Shown: positions 1 through 8,553 of the stretch, in pieces
How the letters are laid out: each line of letters begins with the position of its first letter
Numbering within the stretch: the first letter of the stretch is position 1
Assembly: GCF_040126175.1 (NCBI RefSeq)
Contig: NZ_CP155828.1
Location: 62,001 to 126,000 of the forward strand
Length of the DNA: 64,000 nt
DNA from: Candidatus Phytoplasma solani
GTDB lineage: Bacteria > Bacillota_I > Bacilli_A > Acholeplasmatales > Acholeplasmataceae
Direction of reading: 5' to 3'
Position numbers and translations under genes: made by a program
The notes under the pieces: generated by a model
Database searches by the model: none
Told to the model about the DNA's origin: nothing
What the model saw: the letters and a program-made list of their open reading frames with translations, nothing else

Positions 1-198
1 ATCAGATTAAATAACAAAAGTAAAAGAACAAAAAAGGATAAATAGCTAATCAGCCGTAAGGCGAAATTAGTTCTCGAAAGAGAGTAAATTATGGAAAGCC
101 GTATGCTTGGAAACTTGCTCGTACGGTTGGACGGGGGCTGATTGTAAATAAAACAGCAAACGCAAATCGCTGAATAAGACGCAATTAATCTATCCGTA
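1..198 (+). mobile_element. Group II intron, 3' end only
   Basis: The window opens inside a group II intron. Bases 1-45 encode the last 14 residues of its reverse transcriptase/maturase (ending KRTKKDK, stop TAG at 43-45), identical to the end of the right-hand maturase. A domain V hairpin follows at about 95-130: an AGCCGTATGC arm, a GGAAAC loop and a CGTACGGTT arm. A domain VI stem then ends with CTATCCGT near 198. The flanking exon continues at about 199, only 39 bases before the orf164 start, so the intron sits in the upstream region of that gene. Confidence 0.8.
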
Positions 199-237
199 TT
201 CCAACCATCTTTATTCAATAAACCATTTAACGAATAC

Positions 238-732
238 ATGATAAAAACCCACAACCTCCTAAACGAATATCTAGATAAAAACCAACACAACTCCCAAAGT
301 AAAAAAGTAATCCGCGGCAACATCAACGAATATTTCATTTTATTATATTTTCAAAACAAGGGAATCATCAATTTATACCCCCAGGCTTACTTGTTTTTCA
401 TCCCCGACATCAAATTCGATTTGGTTTTATTCACTAAAACCAAGCGCATAATCGCCTTCAATTTCAAAACATGTTTGCGAGATCGTTATAAACAAGCCAT
501 GGTAGAAGGGCAACAATTAAAAAAACTCGATACACGTTTTGAATTCTATTTATTAACTAACAATACCACGGAAACTCAAAGATTAAACAAGAAAATCCAT
601 CAAGGAAAAATTCCAGGAATTAACCAAGCTATCGATTGTTTTTCCCCTCAAGCAAATATCTTTTTAAAAACTTTACTGACTCATCGATTCCTCCCTTTTA
701 GCGATATTAACATGATTAAAAATAAAAAATAA
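238..732 (+). CDS. PMU orf164, PD-(D/E)XK nuclease-like protein
   Basis: A 164-residue protein, first gene of the orf164-dnaB-dnaG block; its stop lies 14 bases before the dnaB ATG with GGAGT between them. I do not know a characterised homologue by name. The pattern E31 ... D61 (KFDLVLF) ... N75-F-K77-T, followed by RDRYKQA at 81-87, resembles PD-(D/E)XK nucleases. The K-T-x-x-R-D-R-[YW]-K-Q run recalls EcoRII-like restriction enzymes (family knowledge). Asn75 stands where the second acidic residue is expected, so catalysis may be altered or lost. The 5' two thirds are identical to the right copy, while the last 50 codons differ at about ten positions. A resolvase or DNA-processing role in element mobility is only inference. 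Confidence 0.6.
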   Translation: MIKTHNLLNEYLDKNQHNSQSKKVIRGNINEYFILLYFQNKGIINLYPQAYLFFIPDIKFDLVLFTKTKRIIAFNFKTCLRDRYKQAMVEGQQLKKLDTRFEFYLLTNNTTETQRLNKKIHQGKIPGINQAIDCFSPQANIFLKTLLTHRFLPFSDINMIKNKK

Positions 733-746
733 GGAGTTAATATAAA

Positions 747-3700
747 ATGTTAACCAACGAACAAAAAGCGTGGGCGCCAAAGATGCCTAAATATCGTGTT
801 ATCTAACCAATAACCAGTGCGATAAACACTGAAAGGAGGTCGGTCCGTTAAACGAAAGAATCATGGGTTACAGCAGACTATCAAAGCGGGTTGAGACGAA
901 GTTAGTTAGTCAAGATGATACCGCCACCAAATTGTCCCATGGATAAGCCTGCAATGGCCTAAGAAGAAAAGCAGATGTAATTTGTTAACCTAGTACGCAA
1001 ACTACCGAAACCGTATAGTCCAGAGTCTATCAATATATAACGCTTGTATTGGATAGTTTATCAACAAAAACAACCTGGAATCTCACCGACAGTCAGGAAA
1101 GACATTAAAACATAAGCGGTTACTTCACCTAAAGGACAAAGGTAGATATTTAGAGTAACTTGGAGAATCCTAAAAGCAAGTTATTTAATTAACAGGTCAA
1201 GGAATAAATGCTAAGACGCTCAAGGATAAAGAGACTTTTTAGTAGTCGGAGAAGTAAAACTTAGTTTGGAATAACTAAGATAATCGACCTCCCAAGAAGA
1301 AGGTTAACAACCCTCATAGGGCAAAAGAAGTCAGTAATTTATTATTTATTCAATGTAATCAAGAGGGGAGTTGATAAATTATGTCAACAACTGTATCACT
1401 AGAAACTAAGCTTTCGCGAACATTGAATAAGATTCAATATTGTTCCACAAACAACTATCCTTTAAAAAGGGAATTACAGCAAGGAATGAATAACTTTCAT
1501 AATACGTTAACGGCGTTCAACAGAATCGCCGCAAACAAAGGTGCGGGTACACCAGGAATTGACAATAAAACCATTGACGGTATCAATTTAGGAAAACTAG
1601 AAAGATACCACAAGGAATATGTCAATAACTGTTACAATCCGAACCCTGTTAAAAGAATACTCATTCCCAAAGACAACGATAAGGTTAGACCTCTTGGAAT
1701 ACCTACCATAAAAGATAGGTTGATACAAAAAGGTCTCGAACAACTCTTAAATCCATACTTTGAAAAAATCTTTTCAGAATGGAGCTTTGGATTTAGAACC
1801 AAAAAATCTTGTCACGACGCAATAAAACGCGTCAGACAAAGATTTACGGGAATTGATTACATTATCAAAATTGACCTGAAAGGTTATTTTGATACTATCA
1901 ACCATGAAATTCTTATGAGAACTTTAAATCAGTTCATCAAAAAGAACAAAACCCTTGCAACCATTCATAAATGGTTAAAAGCTGGATTTATGAAAGACGG
2001 TATCAAATATGAATCTTTATCTGGTTCTCCCCAAGGAGGAATTATTTCCCCTTTGTTGGCGAATGTATATTTACATTACATTGACCTTAAAATGGATGAA
2101 CTAATTAAAGAAGGAACACCAATAAGGAAAGCAAACCCAGAATATGGAAAAGCATACCATCAAGGAATGCATCATAAACTGGGGATTGATAGACAAATTA
2201 ACCTAAATCCAAAAACAAGAGTTGAATATATCCGATATGCCGATGATTTTATCATAGGAATTAAAGGAAAATATGACAAAGCTGAAACTATTAAAAACCA
2301 AGTGACTCAATGGCTAGAACAAGATTTAAAACTAACAATTAGTAAAAATAAATCAAAAATTGTAAAAGCCAACAAGGGCACAAGGTTTCTATCCTACATG
2401 ATTAAGGTAAAACCAACCAGTAGCAAACTCACCAAGAAAACCCACAAAAAATCCCTAAACGGTCGGGTACAAATCCAAGTTCCCAAAGCAAAAGCCAAAG
2501 AATATGGATATGAATACAATTGGTTAAAAAGAGAAAAGATTAAGCATGATGAAACATTAGCAAGTAGGGACGAATTAGAAATAATACGCACTTATAAAAC
2601 AATCGTATGTGGAATCATCCAATACTTTTGCTTAGCTAACAATCTAAATGCATTAACCCATCTAACCTATCTAGCTGAATATAGTTGTTTGAAAACCTTG
2701 GCAAGAAAACGGAAAACGTCACTTGCCAGAGTTCGAAAGAAATTTAGTAGAGGCTCAACTTGGGCCATCCCTTATATTAATAAAGGGAAAACCAAGTATG
2801 AATCATGGATTGTTTACTCTTGGGATAAAATCAAGAAAATGCGTAGCTATAAGGAAAATCCTGATATTACCATCAACTCATTTATATTCCAAGGCCGTAC
2901 GAATCTAACCGGACCGTCTTAAAGCGGAATGTTGTGAAAAGTGCGGCAAAACAACCCAACTCCACATTCATCATATTGGAACGGTCCGCAACGCGAATCG
3001 CAAAAGTATGGTGAATAAAAGTACAAAAGTGTTATGTATGGGTTGTCATCGTAAAATAACAAACCAACAAATGCATGACATCAGATTAAATAAAAAAAGT
3101 AAAAGAACAATAAGAATAAATAGCTAATCAGCCGCAAGGTGAAATTAGTTCTGGAAAGAGAGTAAATTATGGAAAGCCGTATGCTTGGAAACTTGCTCGT
3201 ACGGTTTGGACGGGGGCGGATTGTAGTAGATATAATGGAAAAACAAATCCCATTATTGAGGCGCAATTCATCTATCCGTATTACAACAACTAATAGCTTA
3301 TATCGAACAAGGCCAATGGGAAAAATTAAACCTTTACTGCCAAATAATTAACCCCAAAAATCTACTCGACCCCACAAATACCAAAATCTTTAACGCCTTA
3401 AAATATTTATTTTTCGAAAAACAAACAACGCATCCCTTTGATAAAATAAAGTCTCAACCCGAGATAATTAAAGAATTAATTACTTATCTTCAAAGCCATT
3501 TTTCCCAAGATAACTTTACTAAAGAATCATTATCTTTTTTAAGTAATGATGTTAATGTGGAAAATAATCTTGATTTCTTAGATAACTTAAAACACACCCA
3601 TACCCAAGAAAAACTTTTCCAACAATTAATAAAAATTATTAGCCCCACATATGAAAACCATGACCCTTACTACAAAAATTTATATTACCAAGAAACATTT

Positions 3701-4750
3701 GATAAATTAAGAAATTTTATCTCTTCAATCCCCCACAAAAACGATAAAACACTCTTTAATTTAAACCAAATGGCCTCTTTGCATCCCGAATTTTTTGACA
3801 CCGATAATCAAGCAAAACAAAAAATCCAAGAAGAATATTACCGCCTATCAGAAACTTTCAAAGGATTAAATCAAGCCACTAAGGGTTTTAAAAAAGGCCA
3901 AATCATTACCATCGGCGGTTATACAGGATTAGGAAAAACGACTTTTGTTTACAACCTTCTTTTAGATATAACCAAAACCAAACATCAAGAAAACTCCCAT
4001 TATCCTCACATGTTAATTTTTTCTTATGAAATGACCTTAGAAGAAAATTTAAGTCGTTTATTAGCCCACCAAACTCAAATTCCTTTAGATATTATTTTAG
4101 ATAAAAGTTTTGAAGACTCAAACATCACACACACACACTACACGGAAAGGATGAAATCCGCAAAAGAATTATTTGCCAACATAAATTTAACATTTAGCTA
4201 TGATAAAAGCAAAAACATTGATTATGTAATTGATTTAGTTTATCGCCTCCATTTAGAAAAAAAGGCTGAAATTATCGTTATCGACCATCTCCAAATAACC
4301 AAAACAACAAATCACTTAGAAAATGACCGTCTAGCAATTGACGAAATCATGACTAAATTAAAACAATTAGCCATTGAATTAAACATCGTGATTATCATTT
4401 TATCTCAATTTTCAAGAGATACATACAGTAATTACCAAGGGAAATCACCTGAAATCACCGCTTTAAAAGGTTCAGGAGGAATTGAAACTAACTCAGATAT
4501 CGTCTTAATAATGTCCGAATTCCAACCCAAACTATCCAAAGACAAAGAAAAACCATTAAATATCTATAATCAAAATTGTAATCAATTATATTTAGGATCA
4601 AAAAACAACGAATCTCAAAAAATCATCGAATTATCTATTAAAAAGAATCGAAGTGGTACCAAAAAGAACTTAGTTTATCACTTTGAGATGAATACACAAA
4701 CCTTCCAAGAAATCGGTTATATTTTACCTTATCCATTAGAAAATTATTAA
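747..4750 (+). CDS. dnaB: PMU replicative helicase DnaB, split by a group II intron
   Basis: Exon 1 is about 747-769 (MLTNEQK plus part of an Ala codon) and exon 2 about 3280-4750. Joining them gives 497 residues, the same length as the uninterrupted right copy and co-linear with it throughout. No stop codon occurs in exon 2 upstream of the internal ATG at 3557. Walker A is GYTGLGKT at residues 221-228; the Walker B strand IIVIDHLQ lies near 339-346, as in RecA-fold DnaB helicases. It would unwind DNA at a fork together with the following dnaG primase. Without splicing, translation from 3557 would give a 397-residue protein that keeps the ATPase domain but loses the N-terminal domain. The protein differs from the right copy at scattered positions, unlike the near-identical dnaG. 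Confidence 0.8.
1381..2922 (+). CDS. ltrA: Group II intron reverse transcriptase/maturase, endonuclease domain frameshifted off
   Basis: A 513-residue intron-encoded protein with the RT core: KIDLKGYFDTINH, SPQGGIISPLLANVYL and the catalytic YADD at 286-289, followed by the maturase (X) region. It would bind the surrounding intron RNA, help it splice and reverse-transcribe it during retrohoming. Compared with the right-hand maturase an extra base near 2909-2911 shifts the frame, so the protein ends in NLTGPS. The remaining HNH-type domain (two CxxC pairs, HH, terminal CxxCH) continues out of frame at 2912-3127. Splicing could persist, but DNA cleavage for mobility should be lost. The ATG is preceded by AGAGGGGAG. 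Confidence 0.85.
   Translation: MSTTVSLETKLSRTLNKIQYCSTNNYPLKRELQQGMNNFHNTLTAFNRIAANKGAGTPGIDNKTIDGINLGKLERYHKEYVNNCYNPNPVKRILIPKDNDKVRPLGIPTIKDRLIQKGLEQLLNPYFEKIFSEWSFGFRTKKSCHDAIKRVRQRFTGIDYIIKIDLKGYFDTINHEILMRTLNQFIKKNKTLATIHKWLKAGFMKDGIKYESLSGSPQGGIISPLLANVYLHYIDLKMDELIKEGTPIRKANPEYGKAYHQGMHHKLGIDRQINLNPKTRVEYIRYADDFIIGIKGKYDKAETIKNQVTQWLEQDLKLTISKNKSKIVKANKGTRFLSYMIKVKPTSSKLTKKTHKKSLNGRVQIQVPKAKAKEYGYEYNWLKREKIKHDETLASRDELEIIRTYKTIVCGIIQYFCLANNLNALTHLTYLAEYSCLKTLARKRKTSLARVRKKFSRGSTWAIPYINKGKTKYESWIVYSWDKIKKMRSYKENPDITINSFIFQGRTNLTGPS
2912..3127 (+). pseudogene. Detached HNH endonuclease domain of the intron maturase
   Basis: Read in the +1 frame relative to the maturase, this stretch encodes DRLKAECCEKCGKTTQL, HHIGTVRN and VLCMGCHRK, matching the C-terminal domain still fused in the right-hand copy. 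It has no start codon of its own in a sensible position. It is best read as the frameshifted tail of the gene at 1381-2922, not as an independent protein. Confidence 0.7.
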
Positions 4751-4772
4751 AACCCAATCAAAGGAGAAAAAA

Positions 4773-5450
4773 ATGACAAACAAAATCAATCAAATTATAA
4801 AACACATTAAAAAAATCAAAAAACAATTAAAAATCATTCAAAAACATGTTAAACTATATAATATAAAGAATAGAGAGGAAACAAATATGAAAACATCTAT
4901 AACCCCCATTAAAGAACAAATTAACGTTTTTGATGTTGCTAATTATATTATTACAAAATCAAAAAAACTTCCAAATAATAATTTAACCCATATGAAGTTA
5001 CATAAAATTATTTATTATTCCTATATAAGTTATTTAATTAAAAACCAAACATCCAAAACAAAAAGATTAATTTTTGAAAAACCTAAAGCTTGGAAATATG
5101 GACCTGTTTTCGGACAATTATTTCATATTTTAAGAAATTATTATGAAAAAATAATAACAAAACCCCTTGAAGGTGGTAATATGTCTAAAATTGATAAAGA
5201 ACGCGCTGAAGTAATTAATAATATTTTAGAAAAATCTAAAAACATGAATGCTGTTCAATTATCTGAAATTTCTCACAACCAACCCCCTTGGGATTATACT
5301 TTTTATTATTATTGGCCTAAAACAAAAAATAATACAATTTCTGATGATCTTTTATTAGAATTTTTTTCGAAAAATGAGCTTTTTACACAACCAAAAAATT
5401 TAGATGAAATGTTTCAAAATACTTTTCCAGATTTTTTTCTAAACGAATAA
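4773..5450 (+). CDS. Panacea (DUF4065/SocA-like) domain protein, putative antitoxin
   Basis: The Panacea domain is recognised from its motifs: MKLHKIIYYSYISYL, WKYGPVFGQLF, then LSEISHNQPPW. Panacea proteins are known as antitoxins that neutralise unrelated toxins encoded next door. Two starts are possible. ATG 4773 follows AAAGGAG and gives 225 residues with a basic, coil-like 38-residue extension. ATG 4887 follows GAGAGG and a TATAAT box and gives 187 residues beginning just before the domain. I favour 4887 as the functional start because a promoter lies immediately before it. The stop is 16 bases before the nuclease gene, so the two are probably co-transcribed. The gene is absent from the right PMU. 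Confidence 0.75.
   Translation: MTNKINQIIKHIKKIKKQLKIIQKHVKLYNIKNREETNMKTSITPIKEQINVFDVANYIITKSKKLPNNNLTHMKLHKIIYYSYISYLIKNQTSKTKRLIFEKPKAWKYGPVFGQLFHILRNYYEKIITKPLEGGNMSKIDKERAEVINNILEKSKNMNAVQLSEISHNQPPWDYTFYYYWPKTKNNTISDDLLLEFFSKNELFTQPKNLDEMFQNTFPDFFLNE
4834..4862 (+). promoter_or_regulatory. Putative internal promoter of the Panacea/nuclease pair
   Basis: A TATAAT box at 4857-4862 lies 24 bases before the ATG at 4887. The palindrome AACATGTT (4843-4850) lies just upstream. The -35 match is weak (TTCAAA, 14-base spacer). The palindrome overlapping the promoter could be an operator for autoregulation, as in many toxin-antitoxin operons; this is inference. Confidence 0.4.
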
Positions 5451-5466
5451 GGATATATTAGGATAA

Positions 5467-6189
5467 ATGAGTTCTTTAAAAGATAAAATTAATTTAATAA
5501 AACAAAATATTTCAAATATTTGTTACAATGTTGAAAGATTTAGTTTAGATTTTGCTTTTTTGATAGAGCGTGGTTTTAGAAGTATTCTTGCTGTAGGATT
5601 AAATAATTTTTTTCAAACTTCAGAAGAATTTAAAAATACATATTTATTCACTGAACCTTTGATGAATGAAGGATATGCAGATATTTGTATACCTATTCAT
5701 CATAAAAAAAGTCTTTATATTGAATGCAAGATATGGACGAACGCTTCAATAATTATTGAAGCGTTTTATCAACTTATCACTTATACTTCCTATCGTACAA
5801 ACGATGATGAGCTTGCGATAATTCTTTTTCGTAACAAACATCTTATAAAACAATTAAAGAAAAAAACCTTTAATGAATATAAGGAAGCACTTGTTGAAGC
5901 AAGAAATGATAATGTTCTAAAAATTAGCAATAATATAAATGAATGGTTTTCAAAACAAAAAAGAGATAAAGTTATAAAAAATTTTAATCAAAAAAATAAT
6001 TATGAATGGGAATTTGAAATTATTAATAAAAAAATAGAAAAACAAGTTAAAGTATCTTTATTTATGTGTCATTGCCCTGTTCAGAATTATTCCCAATGTA
6101 AAGATTGCAAAGAAATGTTTGAATTAAAAAAACCAAAAAGAGAAGTTTGTTTATCTTGTCATGATAAAAAAAATAAAACAATTAAATAA
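5467..6189 (+). CDS. PD-(D/E)XK nuclease-like protein with C-terminal zinc ribbon, putative toxin
   Basis: A 240-residue protein. The nuclease signature is visible: Glu34 in an N-terminal helix, Asp72 in GYADICI, and Glu86-Cys-Lys88 in LYIECKIW, the classic D ... ExK layout of metal-dependent DNA nucleases. The C-terminus has a cysteine cluster: C201, C203, C211-x2-C214, then C228-x2-C231-H232, a likely zinc ribbon for nucleic-acid binding. It directly follows the Panacea gene and is followed by two strong terminators, so the pair forms a closed unit. A toxin neutralised by the Panacea protein is the simplest reading. A defence nuclease against competing DNA or an element-processing enzyme are alternatives. 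I recognise no named family. Confidence 0.65.
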   Translation: MSSLKDKINLIKQNISNICYNVERFSLDFAFLIERGFRSILAVGLNNFFQTSEEFKNTYLFTEPLMNEGYADICIPIHHKKSLYIECKIWTNASIIIEAFYQLITYTSYRTNDDELAIILFRNKHLIKQLKKKTFNEYKEALVEARNDNVLKISNNINEWFSKQKRDKVIKNFNQKNNYEWEFEIINKKIEKQVKVSLFMCHCPVQNYSQCKDCKEMFELKKPKREVCLSCHDKKNKTIK

Positions 6190-6198
6190 AATACAAAT

Positions 6199-6228
6199 AA
6201 GACCTTCAAATCGGAGGTCTTTTTTTTA
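6199..6228 (+). terminator. Rho-independent terminator after the nuclease gene
   Basis: The arms AAGACCT and AGGTCTT, with a 9-base loop, are followed by a run of T. It lies 9 bases after the nuclease stop codon. Confidence 0.85.
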
Positions 6229-6241
6229 TACCCATTTCTCC

Positions 6242-6267
6242 AGCCACTTTCAAGTGGCTCTTTTTTG
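6242..6267 (+). terminator. Second terminator, tandem with the first
   Basis: The arms AGCCACTT and AAGTGGCT are followed by CTTTTTTG. Two terminators in a row isolate the cargo module from the dnaG gene downstream, whose own ribosome site (AAGGAG) starts at about 6296. Confidence 0.8.
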
Positions 6268-6308
6268 TTTATAAACAACAATAATACATTAAATTAAGGA
6301 GCTCATTA

Positions 6309-7634
6309 ATGAATTTTCAAGAACAAATAAAACATATTCAAACCAACTTCCCTATGTCAGTTTTATTAAAAAAACTAAACATTATACCGCCAAACTTCAA
6401 CACCAAATATCGTTTCCCTTGTCCCATCCATCAAGGCCAAAACCCCACTTGTTGTCATTTAACTTCAGATAACAAAATTCATTGTTGGAAATGTTGTAAA
6501 GATTACGATATTGTTGATGTTTATAAGGAAATAAGAGGAACTAGTTCTTTTGAAGAAGCTATTAAAAGAATTTTGAATTTCATGAAAACCGAAGAGTTCA
6601 AAAAATTAACCCAGAAACAAAATTCAATAATTAATACATCATCAATCCCCCTCAAATACCAATACCAACCTAAAAAAACCAACATCATCATCAACGAAAA
6701 AGAAGTTGAAGCCAAAAAAACACGATTATTAAAAGAAATATCACCTTTATTCAACCAAATTAGAGATTATTATAATTATTTATTAACCACTAATCGCAAT
6801 AACGCATCTCACCCAGGAATAGAATATTTAACGCAAAAAAGAAAATTAACCCTACAAACCATCAATGAATTTAAACTTGGTTACGCCCCACTATCTAATA
6901 AACCCTTATCTTTTCGATTTGTAAATTATTGCAAAAAGAAAAACATTGATACAACAAAACTAGTTGAATATGGCTTTATTAAAGAAAAAATCAATCAAAA
7001 AGGCACTAAATACTATCACGATACTTTCCATGGTTCCATAATTATCCCTATCGAAAACGGTTATAATAAAACATTCCATTTTTATCAAAACAACTTTCAC
7101 GAAGTTTCTTATTTCCAACCAAAATACAAATCCCTAAATAATTTCAGTCAAACACCCACTTTTCATTTCAGCTATCGTTTTTTTGAAGCTTTACCATATA
7201 TTAAAAAAGTTAAAATAATCATCATCCACGAAGGTTTTTTTGATGTCATTAGTTGTTGGCAAAACAATATTAAAAACACGGTCGGTCTAATTTGCGTCAC
7301 TCAATTACTTTCTCAATCTCAACTAGAAATTCTCAAAAAAGAAAATATCAAAGTAGTTATCGCTTTAGATAATGATGAAACAGGACAAAAACGCAGCGAA
7401 GCCTTAGGAGAACAACTTAAAGAAGCAAATATTTTATATGAAATTAGACGCATTTTACCCCCTTATGACAAAACTTGTAAAGATGTTGATGATTTATTAC
7501 GTCAATACGGAAAAGAAGCATATCAAAAATGTTTTTTAGCTCCATACATTACTTATGAAGAGGCCAAAAAGAAAATCATAGTCGATTTAGCCGTTCATTT
7601 CTTTGGAGAATACAAAGTTGAAGTAATTAATTAA
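6309..7634 (+). CDS. dnaG: PMU DNA primase DnaG
   Basis: A 441-residue primase that would make RNA primers for the PMU helicase. The N-terminal zinc finger has C38, H41, C59 and C62 (CPIH ... CWKC). The TOPRIM fold follows, with the glutamate motif HEGFFDV (E308) and the ALDNDETGQ motif (D355, D357). It is shorter than chromosomal DnaG (about 600 residues) because the C-terminal helicase-binding region is missing or reduced. The protein is identical to the right copy. In the right copy dnaG starts 12 bases after dnaB; here the cargo module separates them. The start follows AAGGAGCTCATTA. Confidence 0.9.
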   Translation: MNFQEQIKHIQTNFPMSVLLKKLNIIPPNFNTKYRFPCPIHQGQNPTCCHLTSDNKIHCWKCCKDYDIVDVYKEIRGTSSFEEAIKRILNFMKTEEFKKLTQKQNSIINTSSIPLKYQYQPKKTNIIINEKEVEAKKTRLLKEISPLFNQIRDYYNYLLTTNRNNASHPGIEYLTQKRKLTLQTINEFKLGYAPLSNKPLSFRFVNYCKKKNIDTTKLVEYGFIKEKINQKGTKYYHDTFHGSIIIPIENGYNKTFHFYQNNFHEVSYFQPKYKSLNNFSQTPTFHFSYRFFEALPYIKKVKIIIIHEGFFDVISCWQNNIKNTVGLICVTQLLSQSQLEILKKENIKVVIALDNDETGQKRSEALGEQLKEANILYEIRRILPPYDKTCKDVDDLLRQYGKEAYQKCFLAPYITYEEAKKKIIVDLAVHFFGEYKVEVIN

Positions 7635-7710
7635 ATTATTACTTTTTTTCACCAACATATTACACTCGCACATATAAACCACATTAACATACCCTTATAA
7701 ACACGTATAT

Positions 7711-7750
7711 ACCCCTAAATTTTGCGTTTTATTTTCGCAAATTAGGGGTT
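7711..7750 (+). other. GC-richer hairpin between dnaG and orf215
   Basis: ACCCCTAA-ATTTTGCG pairs with CGCAAATTAGGGGT across a short loop, followed by TATTATTTTTA. It may be a terminator for dnaG or a replication-related stem-loop. It is conserved in the right PMU at 59503-59542. Confidence 0.5.
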
Positions 7751-7792
7751 ATTATTTTTATAGCCAACAAAACAATCTAAAAGGAGAAAAAA

Positions 7793-8440
7793 ATGAAAAA
7801 CGACACAAACCAAGAAATTAGAATCGGAGGTTGGGAAACAAAATCACTCCCCAACGACTTAGTTCAAATTAAAAACTTTTTACAAACGTTAAAACAAGAT
7901 TTATTAAATATTACGATTGTTTCTCACTCTAAAAAGAAAAATTCCTATCAACAAGCAAATTACCGCCCAAAAAACCAAACCCTCTTTGTAGACCCTCAAA
8001 TCTTAGAAGAAATCAAAAAGTATAGAATAGAAATAATCAAAAATCGTTCTCCTGAAAACGATAATAATAATATAACACTCACCAACCCCACAACGCCCCT
8101 TAAAAGCCAAAATAATACCCTTAAAACGCATTTCCCTATCTTCCAAATTAATTATCTTAACGAACAAAAAGACTACATTAAAGAATTGATAGGCAAAATA
8201 AATGTAGACAAACTAGACACTTTAAAATTATATAAATTAGATACCAAAAAACTAGATAAATACAATAACCCCATCAACACAAACTATAAAAAAGGATTAA
8301 ATGTTATTTATTATCAGTTAGAAGATTTAAAATATATAAAATTATTTATTACCAAAAATAAACAAGGCTATCGTGTTAAAAAGCTTAGATCTGGATATTT
8401 ATCAAATTTAAATAAAAAAGAAACAAAAATTAATAAATAA
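7793..8440 (+). CDS. PMU orf215, hypothetical protein next to the repeat array
   Basis: A 215-residue, lysine- and asparagine-rich soluble protein with no signal peptide or membrane segment. I do not recognise a family. The central stretch YRPKNQTLFVDPQILEEIKKYRIEIIKNR looks helical and basic. The start follows AAAAGGAG with good spacing. The gene ends three bases before the 22-bp direct repeats, the position expected for a replication initiator or iteron-binding protein; that role is inference from position only. It is identical to the right-hand copy. Confidence 0.65.
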   Translation: MKNDTNQEIRIGGWETKSLPNDLVQIKNFLQTLKQDLLNITIVSHSKKKNSYQQANYRPKNQTLFVDPQILEEIKKYRIEIIKNRSPENDNNNITLTNPTTPLKSQNNTLKTHFPIFQINYLNEQKDYIKELIGKINVDKLDTLKLYKLDTKKLDKYNNPINTNYKKGLNVIYYQLEDLKYIKLFITKNKQGYRVKKLRSGYLSNLNKKETKINK

Positions 8441-8443
8441 TTA

Positions 8444-8553
8444 TTACCACTTTATTACCTTTTGGTTACCACTTTGTTACCACTCAGTTACCACTTTGTT
8501 ACCACTCAGTTACCACTTTGTTACCACTCAGTTACCACTTTGTTACCATTTGA
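8444..8553 (+). repeat. Iteron-like array, five 22-bp direct repeats
   Basis: Five units start at 8444, 8466, 8488, 8510 and 8532. Each unit contains two TTACCAC/T-type motifs 11 bases apart (TTACCACTTTG, then TTACCACTCAG), so a TTACC motif recurs about once per helical turn. The first and last units are slightly diverged. The right PMU has four units. Confidence 0.9.

Larger units (their letters stand above)
770..3279 (+). mobile_element. Group II intron inserted in PMU dnaB
   Basis: About 2.51 kb of sequence absent from the right-hand dnaB. The 5' end near 769-771 (GTGGGCGCC, then AAGATGCC) starts a structured RNA of about 600 bases before the maturase gene. Domain V is the hairpin at 3174-3207. 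Domain VI is a long stem (CGGAT and ATAATGG pairing with CCATTAT and ATCCG), ending about 3279. The splice points were chosen because they restore the helicase frame (Lys-Ala-Leu-Gln-Gln); they are certain to about one base. It belongs to the same intron family as those at 1-198, 56373 and 62998. Confidence 0.85.

Noticed and set aside
2912-3127. Independent small HNH endonuclease gene
   Set aside because: It has no start codon or ribosome site and aligns with the C-terminus of the right-hand maturase, so it is the frameshifted tail.
4773-4886. The 38-codon N-terminal extension as a separate small PMU gene
   Set aside because: It is in frame with the Panacea protein without a stop between them, so a separate gene is not supported; I treat it as an optional extension.
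8444-8553. CRISPR array
   Set aside because: The repeats are contiguous, with no unique spacers, and no cas genes are present; they are tandem iteron-like repeats.
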